In this document: positions 24,469 through 31,110 of the stretch, one piece after another
Numbering within the stretch: the first letter of the stretch is position 1
How the letters are laid out: each line of letters begins with the position of its first letter
Assembly: GCF_000503055.1 (NCBI RefSeq)
Contig: NZ_AYVY01000036.1
Coordinates: 45,512 to 79,162, forward strand
Reading direction: 5' to 3'
DNA: 33,651 nt
DNA from: Mesorhizobium sp. LSHC420B00
GTDB lineage: Bacteria; Pseudomonadota; Alphaproteobacteria; Rhizobiales; Rhizobiaceae
Translations under genes and position numbers: made by a program
Notes under the pieces: model-generated
Database searches by the model: none
Told to the model about the DNA's origin: nothing
The model's input: the letters and a program-made list of their open reading frames with translations, nothing else

Positions 24469-25383
24469 ATGAAGAAGATTCATATCGCTAACGTCGATCT
24501 CAATCTGCTGGTCGTCTTCGACGCCCTCGTTGCCGAAGGGCACGCCACGCGCGCGGCCGAGCGGATTGGGCTGACCCAGCCGGCGGTCAGCCATTCGCTC
24601 AATCGCCTTCGGGCTCTGTTCGGAGACCCGCTGTTTGTCCGATCCCCACGCGGCATGACGCCGACGCCACTGGCGCAGGACATTGCGCCGAGTGTTCGGT
24701 CGATCCTCGAACAGGTTGAAGGCGTCCTGCTCGGCGGGCGCTCGTTCGATCCGACCGAAAGCACTCGGCAATTCGTGGTCGGTCTCTCCGATTATGCCGC
24801 TTTCGTGCTGCTACCGCGTCTGACTGCACGGCTCGGCCGCGAAGCACCAGGCGTTTCTCTGGTGGTCCGCAACACGAGCCGCAGCGTCGGTTTGCCGATG
24901 CTGGACGACGGCGCAGTCGAACTCATCGCCGGCAACTTCCCCCAGCCGCCGACCCATATGCGAGAAGAACTGCTATACGAAGAGGACTTCATCTGCGCTG
25001 GCCGCGGCGATCACACCGATCTGGCCGATAGTCTCGACCTCGACCGCTATCTCTCGCTGCGCCATCTTCAGGTTTCGATGAAGGGCAATCCGAGCGGCTA
25101 TGTCGATGCTGTGCTCACCGAGAAAGGATTGAAGAGGAATGTCGTCGTGACGGTCGGCCACTTCTTGATGGCACCGATGCTGGTCGATGCCTCCGAGCTC
25201 GTGGCAACGGAACCCCGTCGTCTCTTCGCGCCGTTGGCAGGGCGGCTACCGCTCCGACTTTTTCCGCCGCCATTGGATATTCCTTCATTTCGAGTGGTGC
25301 AGACTTGGCATGCGCGCCACGACGCCGACCCAGGGCATCAATGGCTGCGACGGGTGCTCAGTGAAGTCGGTCAAGGGGTTTGA
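24469..25383 (+). CDS. LysR-family transcriptional regulator
   Basis: A 304-residue LysR-type regulator. The N-terminal HTH reads NLLVVFDALVAEGHATRAAE then RIGLTQPAVSHSLNRLRALF and GDPLFVRSPRGMTPTPLA, the standard opening. The C-terminal inducer-binding domain begins TRQFVVGLSDYAAFVLLPRL. The length is normal. ATG at 24469 is preferred over the in-frame GTG three bases earlier. No strong ribosome binding site is visible. It probably controls the divergent CMD-like gene and itself through the box at 24425-24439; NodD/SyrM-like relatives have similar N-termini, but nothing ties it to nodulation. The relaxase relic begins seven bases after its stop on the opposite strand. Confidence 0.88.
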   Translation: MKKIHIANVDLNLLVVFDALVAEGHATRAAERIGLTQPAVSHSLNRLRALFGDPLFVRSPRGMTPTPLAQDIAPSVRSILEQVEGVLLGGRSFDPTESTRQFVVGLSDYAAFVLLPRLTARLGREAPGVSLVVRNTSRSVGLPMLDDGAVELIAGNFPQPPTHMREELLYEEDFICAGRGDHTDLADSLDLDRYLSLRHLQVSMKGNPSGYVDAVLTEKGLKRNVVVTVGHFLMAPMLVDASELVATEPRRLFAPLAGRLPLRLFPPPLDIPSFRVVQTWHARHDADPGHQWLRRVLSEVGQGV

Positions 25384-25389
25384 GGGCGA

Positions 25390-25698
25390 AAGCCCCAATC
25401 CCCGCTGCCGCCCCAACTGCCAGGACACCGATCCGCCCTGCACGATGCCACTGACCTCGCGGCCGAGCTGGCGGTCGATGACTGGCCGCCACGGGACAAG
25501 CGTGAACTCGTGGGACTTCTCGACGATGGCGAACTTGCCACTGGATAGCTGCGCGGCCCCGGTGAAGGTGCCGGTCACGGTTTCGCCCTCGGCGGCAGCT
25601 CGGAACGGCAGTGCCTTTTTCGCCGCCAGTTCCCCACCGGCACGGTCAACCTCGCGTTCCTGAAGCGTGGCGATCAGGTTGCGCCGGTAAGCGCCCCT
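25390..25698 (-). pseudogene. DUF3363 conjugative relaxase (VirD2/TraI-like) C-terminal relic
   Basis: The minus strand encodes YRRNLIATLQEREVDRAGGE, LAAKKALPFRAAAEGETVTG, LSSGKFAIVEKSHEFTLVPW and RPVIDRQLGREVSGI, ending GRQRGLGL. This is the characteristic end of DUF3363 proteins, the relaxases of alphaproteobacterial integrative and conjugative elements (RDLLATLQxRE..., SGRFAxI...F.LVPWRP...LG..VSG). A stop codon in frame at 25699-25701 cuts it off, so the catalytic relaxase domain and most of DUF3363 are gone. The frame then stays open by chance into the antisense of the LysR gene. It is direct evidence that a conjugative element once occupied this site. Confidence 0.75.
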
Positions 25699-25911
25699 TC
25701 AAATTTGTAGATTCGCTGAAAGATCTGTCGATCGATCCAAGCCGCGATTGCCGACGAGGAGCTGAGGACCCTGTGAGAGTATGGCGCTGCAGATCAGGTC
25801 CTCGGCAACAAATTTCGTTCTAGCAGTACCGCATTTTTCGAGGGCAGCCACAGCCGGCCTACTGAAAGCCACCCTTTGACCTTGCAGCCTCGGCACTGAC
25901 GTTGGCTGCTT

Positions 25912-25929
25912 ATGGGACGCGCGTCCCAT
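25912..25929. promoter_or_regulatory. 18-bp perfect palindrome, possible orphan operator
   Basis: ATGGGACGCGCGTCCCAT is a perfect 18-bp dyad. Its form (GGGAC...GTCCC) fits a dimeric repressor site, yet no intact gene lies on either side for several hundred bases, so if it is an operator its target gene has been lost. A recombinase site is the alternative. Confidence 0.4.
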
Positions 25930-26159
25930 CCATCAATGTCGGAAATGGGGGGCGGTAGCAGTCATCCAGCTCTTAATCGTCGAATGCGAACTTTTCCGTG
26001 ATCCACACCTAGGAGCTGCCAGTCCGCTCTCGGCTCCATGGCTGTCGTTCCAGACCAAACGTGCAAGGGACCGTATGTAGCGCTGGCACGACAACATTGA
26101 TTACGGCTCAGGCCTCGTAAGACGTGCCATTTTACCAGGTGGCTAGGTCAGCCTCGTGC

Positions 26160-26195
26160 GATACGGACTGAGATACAAACTGTGATACAAATCGC
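26160..26195. repeat. Three 12-bp direct repeats (GATAC-type)
   Basis: GATACGGACTGA, GATACAAACTGT and GATACAAATCGC follow each other with an exact 12-base period. Iteron-like spacing of about one helical turn suggests a protein-binding array, such as arm sites for an integrase or excisionase, or a replication/partition protein. Confidence 0.5.
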
Positions 26196-26397
26196 TGTGG
26201 GCTCCTAGACTAGAAAAAACATCGTAAAATTAATGCCTGCCGAGGCGCGGCATTGCGTCTCGACAGACCCCACCTCAAATCGCCACCTGAAGCGACATCG
26301 GTGGCCGCCCGTCCCAACAATCTACTCAATTCCAGAATCATGGAAATCCACAACTCGGTTGGATTGAGCAGCTGAAGCCGAAGTTCATGCGAAATTC

Positions 26398-26437
26398 GCC
26401 GTACTAATTGCCGTACTAATTTACCAAAAAGTACGGC
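26398..26437. repeat. 12-bp tandem repeat with inverted copy beside tRNA-Arg
   Basis: GCCGTACTAATT occurs twice in perfect tandem (26398-26409 and 26410-26421). The inverse AGTACGGC follows at 26430-26437, making an eight-base-arm dyad with the second copy. It ends 28 bases from the tRNA 3' end. The layout resembles integrase arm sites of a tRNA-targeted integrative element. Confidence 0.6.
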
Positions 26438-26465
26438 GGCTTGTTGGCTAAGCGCTTGAAAAAAT

Positions 26466-26542
26466 TGGTGATCCCGACAGGAATCGAACCTGTGACCTAC
26501 AGATTAGGAATCTGCCGCTCTATCCTACTGAGCTACGGGACC
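26466..26542 (-). tRNA. tRNA-Arg (anticodon CCU)
   Basis: On the minus strand 77 bases fold as a complete tRNA: acceptor GGTCCCG pairs with CGGGATC, D-arm region TAGCTCAGTAGGATAGAGC, anticodon stem GCAGA/TCTGT around the loop TTCCTAA (anticodon CCT, reading AGG), T-arm CAGGTTCGATTCCTG, and encoded CCA at 26466-26468. One G-U pair occurs in the acceptor stem. Its 3' end faces the decayed, repeat-bearing region, which is the usual orientation for island integration into tRNA genes. tRNA-Arg(CCU) is a known target of integrases. Confidence 0.97.
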
Positions 26543-26589
26543 ATCGCGCCCGACACATAACCGCTTCGGATCGTTTCGCCAAGAGGCAG

Positions 26590-27282
26590 CTAGGCTGCTC
26601 GCTTGGGTTCGACAGCGAACGGGCTCAGGCCCAGCCAAGTCTGCATTTTGCGGGCGATATCCTGATCGCCCGTCAGAATGACTTTCGGCCCGGCCTTCTC
26701 GACGGTGATCAGCCCCATCCAGATTTCGGTCATGGTGTGCAGGTCGGTCGAGACGTAGAGATCGACATCGAACCCCGGATCGTACCAGCAGAGGTCGACC
26801 TCGCCGTGCTTCTCGACGATCAGCCACCACGACCGTTTGGAGGCGGGGAGCTCCTGGTACAGAAATTGTATCACCGTGCGCCCGTCGGGCAGCGGCGACG
26901 CGTTTAGATTGCGCCGCATGTCCCACATCAGCAGCGACGGATCGAGGTTCTTCAGCGACAGCCGCGACTCGACCCATTTCTGCCCCCAAAAGCCCATCGC
27001 CTCGACGACGGACCGCAGATCCCTGCCTGCCTCGGTCATCCGGTATTCGAAGATGCCTTTCTCGCCGCGCACCTCCTTGCGCTCGACGATCCCGGCCAGC
27101 TCGAGCTCCTTGAGCCGTTGCGACAGAAGGGTCGGCGACATTTTGGGGACGCCGCGGCGCAGATCGTTGAAACGGGTCGAGCCCGCCACCAATTCGCGAA
27201 GCAGAACCATGGTCCAGCGGGTGCACAGCACCTCCGCGGCCATCGATAACGGGCAGAACTGCTTGTATCCGGCCTGGGTCAT
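26590..27282 (-). CDS. HxlR-family regulator with SCP2-like C-terminal domain
   Basis: A 230-residue transcription regulator. The HxlR winged helix occupies residues about 8-100: FCPLSMAAEVLCTRWTMVLL, RFNDLRRGVPKMSPTLLSQR and ERKEVRGEKGIFEYRMTEAG, typical of the family including the conserved Cys near the N-terminus (Cys10) that can sense oxidants or aldehydes. The C-terminal 120 residues (TVIQFLYQELPASKRSWWLI, DLCWYDPGFDVDLYVSTDLH) resemble SCP2-type lipid-binding folds seen attached to some HxlR proteins. A strong GGGGAAGG site precedes the ATG. It ends 48 bases from the tRNA, on the same strand. Target genes are unknown; the DUF1330 gene lies divergent, 340 bases away. Confidence 0.87.
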   Translation of the reverse strand: MTQAGYKQFCPLSMAAEVLCTRWTMVLLRELVAGSTRFNDLRRGVPKMSPTLLSQRLKELELAGIVERKEVRGEKGIFEYRMTEAGRDLRSVVEAMGFWGQKWVESRLSLKNLDPSLLMWDMRRNLNASPLPDGRTVIQFLYQELPASKRSWWLIVEKHGEVDLCWYDPGFDVDLYVSTDLHTMTEIWMGLITVEKAGPKVILTGDQDIARKMQTWLGLSPFAVEPKRAA

Positions 27283-27363
27283 GATGTTGCCTTCCCCTCA
27301 AATTCAGCCGGGAGCATAGGCCTTTCCCAGCGGTGCGGCGAGTACAGAAACTGTACCGGCCCA

Positions 27364-27520
27364 AGTGTGGTGGATTTGAAGTTCCTGCTTTCTGGGTGGC
27401 ATCAGCGTTAGGAACTTCAAATCCAAAACCACACTGGAAATCCAAGCACTTGCTGGTGTGGCTTTTGAATCCGAAATTCGCTCGCTGCGTTGCTCCAAAG
27501 TGAATGCGAATTTCGAATTC
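27364..27520. repeat. Palindromic mosaic repeat (two long stem-loops)
   Basis: The first stem pairs 27364-27386 with 27410-27435: 15 bases (AGGAACTTCAAATCC) plus eight (ACCACACT), interrupted only by a bulged AAA, with a 23-base loop. The second pairs 27467-27481 with 27506-27520 (GAATCCGAAATTCGC against its near-complement, one mismatch). The right arm of the first and the left arm of the second resemble one another around TGTGG-TTTT. It fills most of the 340-base gap before the DUF1330 gene and resembles rhizobial intergenic mosaic elements (RIME-type). Confidence 0.6.
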
Positions 27521-27622
27521 GCCGCACCAGTACAGATCGCGGACTGGCTGGCGCCGGCCTTGCCATGCGACCCCTCTGCCGCTGCACGGGATATCCCTGT
27601 GCACGACCAGGAGACATGACCC

Positions 27623-27949
27623 ATGACCGCTTACGTTATCGCAGACATCAAGGTGAGGGACCCGAAGTGGATGCCGGCCTATGCCGCGTCGGTCCACGAC
27701 CTCGTTCACAAGCACGGCGGCAGATATCTGTCGCGCAGCGGCAATGTGAAGACGCTCGAAGGCAAGCCGCTCGACACGACGCTGATTGCCTTGATGGCGT
27801 TCCCGACCGAGGCCGCGGCGCGCGCCTTCACCGACGATCCTGCCTACGCACCCTTCGTTTCGGCCCGTCAGGGCGGCAGCGACAGCCGTTTCCAGCTGAT
27901 CGACAACTCCGATCTGGCCGGAACCATCCCGTATCTGCCGAAGGGATGA
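27623..27949 (+). CDS. DUF1330 family protein
   Basis: A 108-residue protein with a ferredoxin-like alpha+beta dimeric barrel, the DUF1330 family. It starts MTAYVIADIKVRDPKWMPAY and continues VHKHGGRYLSRSGNVKTLEG and LIALMAFPTEAAARAFTDDP, the usual layout, including the GGRYL segment and the middle strand with LEG. The function of the family is not established. An AGGAGA site lies 11 bases before the ATG. The exported protein gene follows 121 bases downstream on the same strand and ends in a strong terminator, so the two may share a transcript. Confidence 0.88.
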   Translation: MTAYVIADIKVRDPKWMPAYAASVHDLVHKHGGRYLSRSGNVKTLEGKPLDTTLIALMAFPTEAAARAFTDDPAYAPFVSARQGGSDSRFQLIDNSDLAGTIPYLPKG

Positions 27950-28070
27950 TCTTCCCCTGCATTCGTCGCATCGGGACAGGGATCTCCCAGCAACAACAGC
28001 CACAGCGCCCACCTGCCGGACCTCCTTACTTCCGGCGGCCGGCCGGGCTGTGCTTTTCAAGAAGAATGGA

Positions 28071-28601
28071 ATGACTATGACAATCACCTTTCGCAACAAA
28101 TTCCTCGCTGCCGCGGCGCTGCTGGCGGCCTGCACTGCGTTGGCGCAGGCGCATCAGGCAGCGCCCGCGTCCGGTCCCAATCCGCTGGCCGAAAAGGTGC
28201 GAGCCGCCAACAGCCGCTTCGAGAATGTGGCGGCGGCGACCGCCGAGGGCTATGCGCCCATTCCTTGCGCCAGCGGCATCACCGGCGGCGCCATGGGCAT
28301 CCATTACGTCAATCCCGGCTACCTCAAGGACGACGCTGTAGATGTCGCCAAGCCCGAAGCGGTGATGTACGAGCCGATGGCCGACGGCACGCTAAAACTG
28401 ATCGCGGTCGAATACATCACCTCGAAAGGCCCGGCATCGCTCGATGGGCATCTGTTCAACTTCAACAGCGCGCCCAACCGCTATGGCCTCGGCCCGTTCT
28501 ACGAGCTGCATGTCTGGGCCTGGAAGGGCAACCCGACCGGCGCGTTCGCCGACATGAACCCGAACGTGTCGTGCGAACCGACGACTGCTGCCAGCCAGTA
28601 A
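28071..28601 (+). CDS. Exported hypothetical protein (176 aa)
   Basis: A Sec-exported protein of 176 residues. The signal peptide is FRNKFLAAAALLAACTALAQ, with cleavage likely near AQAHQ. The mature part has a helical start (NPLAEKVRAANSRFENVAAA) and a beta-rich middle and end: YAPIPCASGITGGAMGIHYV, then YGLGPFYELHVWAWKGNPTG and FADMNPNVSC. The two cysteines (in PIPCASG and NVSCEP) could form a disulfide. HxHxW-like residues (GHLFNFN, ELHVWAW) recall metal- or ligand-binding beta proteins, but I recognise no named family. ATG at 28071 is followed by another at 28077; either can serve. A Rho-independent terminator starts nine bases after the stop. Confidence 0.75.
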   Translation: MTMTITFRNKFLAAAALLAACTALAQAHQAAPASGPNPLAEKVRAANSRFENVAAATAEGYAPIPCASGITGGAMGIHYVNPGYLKDDAVDVAKPEAVMYEPMADGTLKLIAVEYITSKGPASLDGHLFNFNSAPNRYGLGPFYELHVWAWKGNPTGAFADMNPNVSCEPTTAASQ

Positions 28602-28610
28602 GCAGCCGGG

Positions 28611-28639
28611 CCAGGCGGCGCCAACGCCGCCTGGTTTTT
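28611..28639 (+). terminator. Rho-independent terminator
   Basis: CCAGGCGGCG (28611-28620) and CGCCGCCTGG (28625-28634) form a perfect ten-base GC-rich stem with a CCAA loop, directly followed by TTTTT (28635-28639). This is the clearest terminator in the window and ends the exported-protein gene. Confidence 0.93.
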
Positions 28640-28747
28640 AATCTCACAGAAGGGCCAGGCTCCGGGAGATCGCGATGCAACCTGGCATCGCTGGCGTGCC
28701 TGTGTGCCCATCGAGCTGTCTTTGCAAAAAGAGTCGCTTGACTGGCG

Positions 28748-28783
28748 ATGTAAAATGCTCATTCTAGAATGATCATTTTACAT
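28748..28783. promoter_or_regulatory. 36-bp palindromic operator overlapping the TetR-gene promoter
   Basis: The bases run ATGTAAAATG, CT, CATTCTAGAATG, AT, CATTTTACAT: a 36-bp palindrome with 17 of 18 pairs matched. It contains an inner perfect 12-bp dyad. A TTGACT (28738-28743) lies just upstream as a possible -35 box, so the dyad would cover the -10 region and transcription start. It ends eight bases before the TetR ATG. The size and position fit two TetR dimers acting as autorepressor. Confidence 0.8.
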
Positions 28784-28791
28784 TGGGCTCC

Positions 28792-29364
28792 ATGACCAGA
28801 CCGCGACTATTTGACGAAGCCACTGTGCTGGGTGACGCGATGAACGCGTTTCGACGGGCCGGTTTCGCGGGAATTTCGATCAAGGATCTGAGCGATGCCA
28901 CCGGCCTGACGTCTGGCTCGATCTACAATGCCTTTGGCGACAAGGAAGGTCTCTATCGGGCGGCCTTCGGCCACTATATCGATGCCGTCATCCGACACCG
29001 TATCGAGACCTACATCGGCGAAGCAAGCGATCTGGATGGTTTGGAACAGTTGTTCCTGTCGTTGTTGCTGCCCGCCCCGGAATCCGGCGACCTCGGCTGT
29101 TTGTTAACGAATGCTGCTGTCGAGTTCGGTGCGCAACCGTCGGTCGCCTCGGAAGGTCTCGCGGAAGGCTTCGCCGTGCTGGAAGCCGCCATCCGGCAGG
29201 TCGTGGAGCGCCAGATCGGCGGAGGTCAGGTCGATCTCCACGTCGTCAGGCTTCTGCTTCTCTACCAAGGCATTCTCGTGCTGATCCGCGCCGGCCGAGA
29301 CGTCTCGGCCTGCCCGGCCGTCATTCGATCAGAATTCGAGCAGCTAAGGAAACTTCTGCCATGA
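28792..29364 (+). CDS. TetR-family regulator
   Basis: A 190-residue TetR regulator. The HTH domain reads FDEATVLGDAMNAFRRAGFA, GISIKDLSDATGLTSGSIYN and AFGDKEGLYRAAFGHYIDAV, a typical TetR N-terminus. The C-terminal part (GDLGCLLTNAAVEFGAQ) belongs to the AcrR/TetR_C_16-like group with the conserved Gly-Cys-Leu. The ATG at 28792 is preferred; an in-frame TTG at 28783 lies inside the operator. Its stop overlaps the ATG of the hydrolase gene (ATGA), so regulator and enzyme are made from one transcript and the palindrome would control both. Ligands of such pairs are often the enzyme's substrate, here perhaps an epoxide or related lipophilic compound. Confidence 0.9.
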   Translation: MTRPRLFDEATVLGDAMNAFRRAGFAGISIKDLSDATGLTSGSIYNAFGDKEGLYRAAFGHYIDAVIRHRIETYIGEASDLDGLEQLFLSLLLPAPESGDLGCLLTNAAVEFGAQPSVASEGLAEGFAVLEAAIRQVVERQIGGGQVDLHVVRLLLLYQGILVLIRAGRDVSACPAVIRSEFEQLRKLLP

Positions 29365-30476
29365 TCACCCTTTCCCGCAGGGCGGTGCTTCTCGGCACCG
29401 CCGGCAGTCTTCTTGCGCCTTGCCTGCCGGTCTTTGGCGCGTCGCCGGCCATGCCGCCGGTCCGATACGTTCGCTCCAACGGCATCGATATGGCTGTTTA
29501 TGAAGCCGGCAAGGGACCGGCGGTTGTTTTGCTGCACGGCTTTCCCGAACTCGCCTTTTCCTGGCGTCACCAGATCGCGCCGCTCGCGGCCGCCGGCTAC
29601 CACGTCATTGTTCCCGACCAGCGCGGATATGGTCTGACCGACCGGCCGTCCAAGGTCGAGGATTACGACATGGTCCACCTGACCGGCGATCTCGTCGGTC
29701 TCCTCGATGCTCTCGGCGTCGAAAAGGCCGTGTTCGCGGGCCATGACTGGGGCGGCCTGGTCGCATGGCAGATGCCGCTTTTGCATCAGAGCCGGGTCAC
29801 TGGCGTCATCGGTGTCAACACGCCATTCATTCCCCATGAAATGCTGTGGCTGCATCCGAGCCTCACCAAGGGGCTGACCGCCCCGGACAAGCCGTTCGTG
29901 GCCAACCCGGCAAAAGACCCGATCGCGCAGATGCGCGAAGTCTACAATCCCGACATGTATGTGCTGATGTTCGAAGATGGTGATCTCGCGGACCGTTTGA
30001 TGGCGCACGACGTGGCGCGGGTGTTCAGGAGCAATATGCGCGAGGGTGTTATCACCGCCGCGCAATACGCCAAGCTGCCGCCGCAGGCCCGACACATGAC
30101 ATTCCTACAGGCGCTCTCGCAACCGGAGCCGAAGACGCTGCCCGGCGAGCTGATCCTGACGCCAGACGAGCTTGCTTTCTATGCCGAGAGCTTCGGGCGC
30201 ACCGGTTTCACGCCGGGCATCAACTGGTACCGCAACTTGTCCCGCAATTGGAGAGCCGGCTTGAATGTCGACCAGACGATAAAAGTGCCTTCGCTCATGA
30301 TCGGCGCTGAGGACGACGTCGTGTTATCTCCAGCGATGATGGATGGAATGGACGCCCACATCGCCGATCTCGAAAAACATGTGGTCGCCGGCTGTGGACA
30401 TTGGTCACAGCAGGAGAAGCCGGGCGAAGTCACCACGCTAATGGTCGATTGGTTGAAGCGGCGGGTTCCTGCGTAG
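29361..30476 (+). CDS. Exported epoxide hydrolase-like alpha/beta hydrolase
   Basis: A 371-residue alpha/beta hydrolase of the soluble epoxide hydrolase type. The leader LSRRAVLLGTAGSLLAPCLP has a twin arginine and hydrophobic core, and cleavage is likely near FGASP, so the enzyme should be periplasmic. HGFPE (59-63) forms the oxyanion hole, PDQRGYGLTDRP is the RGYG segment, GHDWGG places Asp129 as nucleophile, a cap-domain Tyr lies in INWYRN, and His347 in GCGHWSQQEKP is the base. All elements of epoxide hydrolase catalysis are present. It belongs to a different subfamily from the two EHN-type copies at 3848 and 5722. Translationally coupled to the TetR gene. An exported location is unusual for this normally cytosolic family. 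Confidence 0.88.
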   Translation: MITLSRRAVLLGTAGSLLAPCLPVFGASPAMPPVRYVRSNGIDMAVYEAGKGPAVVLLHGFPELAFSWRHQIAPLAAAGYHVIVPDQRGYGLTDRPSKVEDYDMVHLTGDLVGLLDALGVEKAVFAGHDWGGLVAWQMPLLHQSRVTGVIGVNTPFIPHEMLWLHPSLTKGLTAPDKPFVANPAKDPIAQMREVYNPDMYVLMFEDGDLADRLMAHDVARVFRSNMREGVITAAQYAKLPPQARHMTFLQALSQPEPKTLPGELILTPDELAFYAESFGRTGFTPGINWYRNLSRNWRAGLNVDQTIKVPSLMIGAEDDVVLSPAMMDGMDAHIADLEKHVVAGCGHWSQQEKPGEVTTLMVDWLKRRVPA

Positions 30477-30513
30477 CCGACATGGCGAGCGGTGCAAAGA
30501 CGGTTAAGATAGC

Positions 30514-30539
30514 GGAACTTTCGGGATGCCGGCGCGCTT
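30514..30539 (+). promoter_or_regulatory. Possible EcfG-type general-stress promoter
   Basis: GGAAC at 30514-30518 is followed after 17 bases by GCTT, a near match to the GGAAC-N16/17-CGTT promoter recognised by the alphaproteobacterial general-stress sigma factor EcfG. It lies 24-45 bases before the ATG at 30563. The -10 match is imperfect. Confidence 0.3.
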
Positions 30540-30562
30540 TAGTGTCCCGAAGGAGACACCGC

Positions 30563-30853
30563 ATGAGCGCCACAAAAGAGTTCTTTGAAACCTGGCTGCA
30601 GGAGAATGTCGGCAATCTGCCGGCCGAGAGCGAGGTGAGCGTCGCCGTCCTGGCGCAGCAATTCGAGCAGGATGCCGATGCTGCCGGCTACGGCCACGAG
30701 GTTCGCGAAGACGAGCTCGGCAACATCCAGGAGGCGATCGAGGCAGCCCTGAAGAAGGCAAGGACAGGCGAAGAGCCGCAGGCTGCCGACGACAATGAGC
30801 TGGCGCCGGTTATGGAGGCGCTGGAGGTCGAGGATCCGAAGAGCGGACCGTAG
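30563..30853 (+). CDS. Small acidic hypothetical protein (96 aa)
   Basis: A 96-residue acidic, helical protein with an AAGGAGA ribosome binding site before the ATG at 30563. It reads MSATKEFFETWLQENVGNLP, VAVLAQQFEQDADAAGYGHE and VREDELGNIQEAIEAALKKA. The FFETWLQENV opening and the acidic helices recall the small Mesorhizobium proteins of the DUF768 type, but the match is from memory and loose. No signal peptide or membrane segment. Function unknown. The 47-aa membrane protein gene follows 41 bases later and may be co-transcribed. Confidence 0.75.
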   Translation: MSATKEFFETWLQENVGNLPAESEVSVAVLAQQFEQDADAAGYGHEVREDELGNIQEAIEAALKKARTGEEPQAADDNELAPVMEALEVEDPKSGP

Positions 30854-30894
30854 CGGTTGCGGCTCTTCCCTTCCACGCTACATGACCGGGCATA

Positions 30895-31038
30895 ATGGAT
30901 GCCAAACACCTCACACTCGGCGTCGTGATCGGCGTGGCCATCGGCGTCGTGTTGGACAACATTGTTGCGGGCATTGGTATAGGTATTGCTCTGGGCATTG
31001 CCTTCGGCCTTGCCCGGAAGTCGTCCGGCCGGAAGTGA
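30895..31038 (+). CDS. Small glycine-zipper membrane protein (47 aa)
   Basis: ATG at 30895 opens 47 codons: MDAKHLTLGVVIGVAIGVVL, DNIVAGIGIGIALGIAFGLA, RKSSGRK, TGA at 31036-31038. The repeated GxxxG/GxG pattern in two hydrophobic halves suggests a glycine-zipper membrane miniprotein, either one hairpin or a helix that oligomerises. The basic tail suggests a cytoplasmic C-terminus. The codon choice matches its neighbours. A ribosome binding site is weak (GACCGGGC). I do not know a name for the family. Confidence 0.65.
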   Translation: MDAKHLTLGVVIGVAIGVVLDNIVAGIGIGIALGIAFGLARKSSGRK

Positions 31039-31075
31039 CCAGCAGAACATGTCCTGCCCGATTTTGCCGCCCAGA

Positions 31076-31095
31076 GGTGCGGCGGTCGCCGCACC
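31076..31095. terminator. Possible bidirectional terminator hairpin
   Basis: GGTGCGGC (31076-31083) and GCCGCACC (31088-31095) form a perfect eight-base GC stem with a GGTC loop, in the 72-base gap between two convergent genes. There is no T-run on either side, so termination is only suggested by position. Confidence 0.35.
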
Positions 31096-31110
31096 GCCGA
31101 TGCCGAACGG

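Larger units (their letters stand above)
25699..26465. other. Gene-free island edge next to tRNA-Arg
   Basis: 767 bases without a recognisable gene on either strand. It contains the 18-bp palindrome at 25912-25929 and two sets of 12-bp direct repeats (26160-26195 and 26398-26421) with an inverted copy (to 26437). Base composition is lower in GC from about 26200 to 26465 than in the flanking genes. No integrase reading frame is visible. Confidence 0.5.

Noticed and set aside
25699..25929. Minus-strand open frame of 76 codons as a possible transposase relic
   Set aside because: The residues do not match any transposase motif I can name, and there is no ribosome binding site.
26525..28135. 536-codon minus-strand open frame
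   Set aside because: It spans the 5' end of the tRNA, the HxlR gene in another frame, the palindromic repeat and the antisense of DUF1330; no domain is recognisable.
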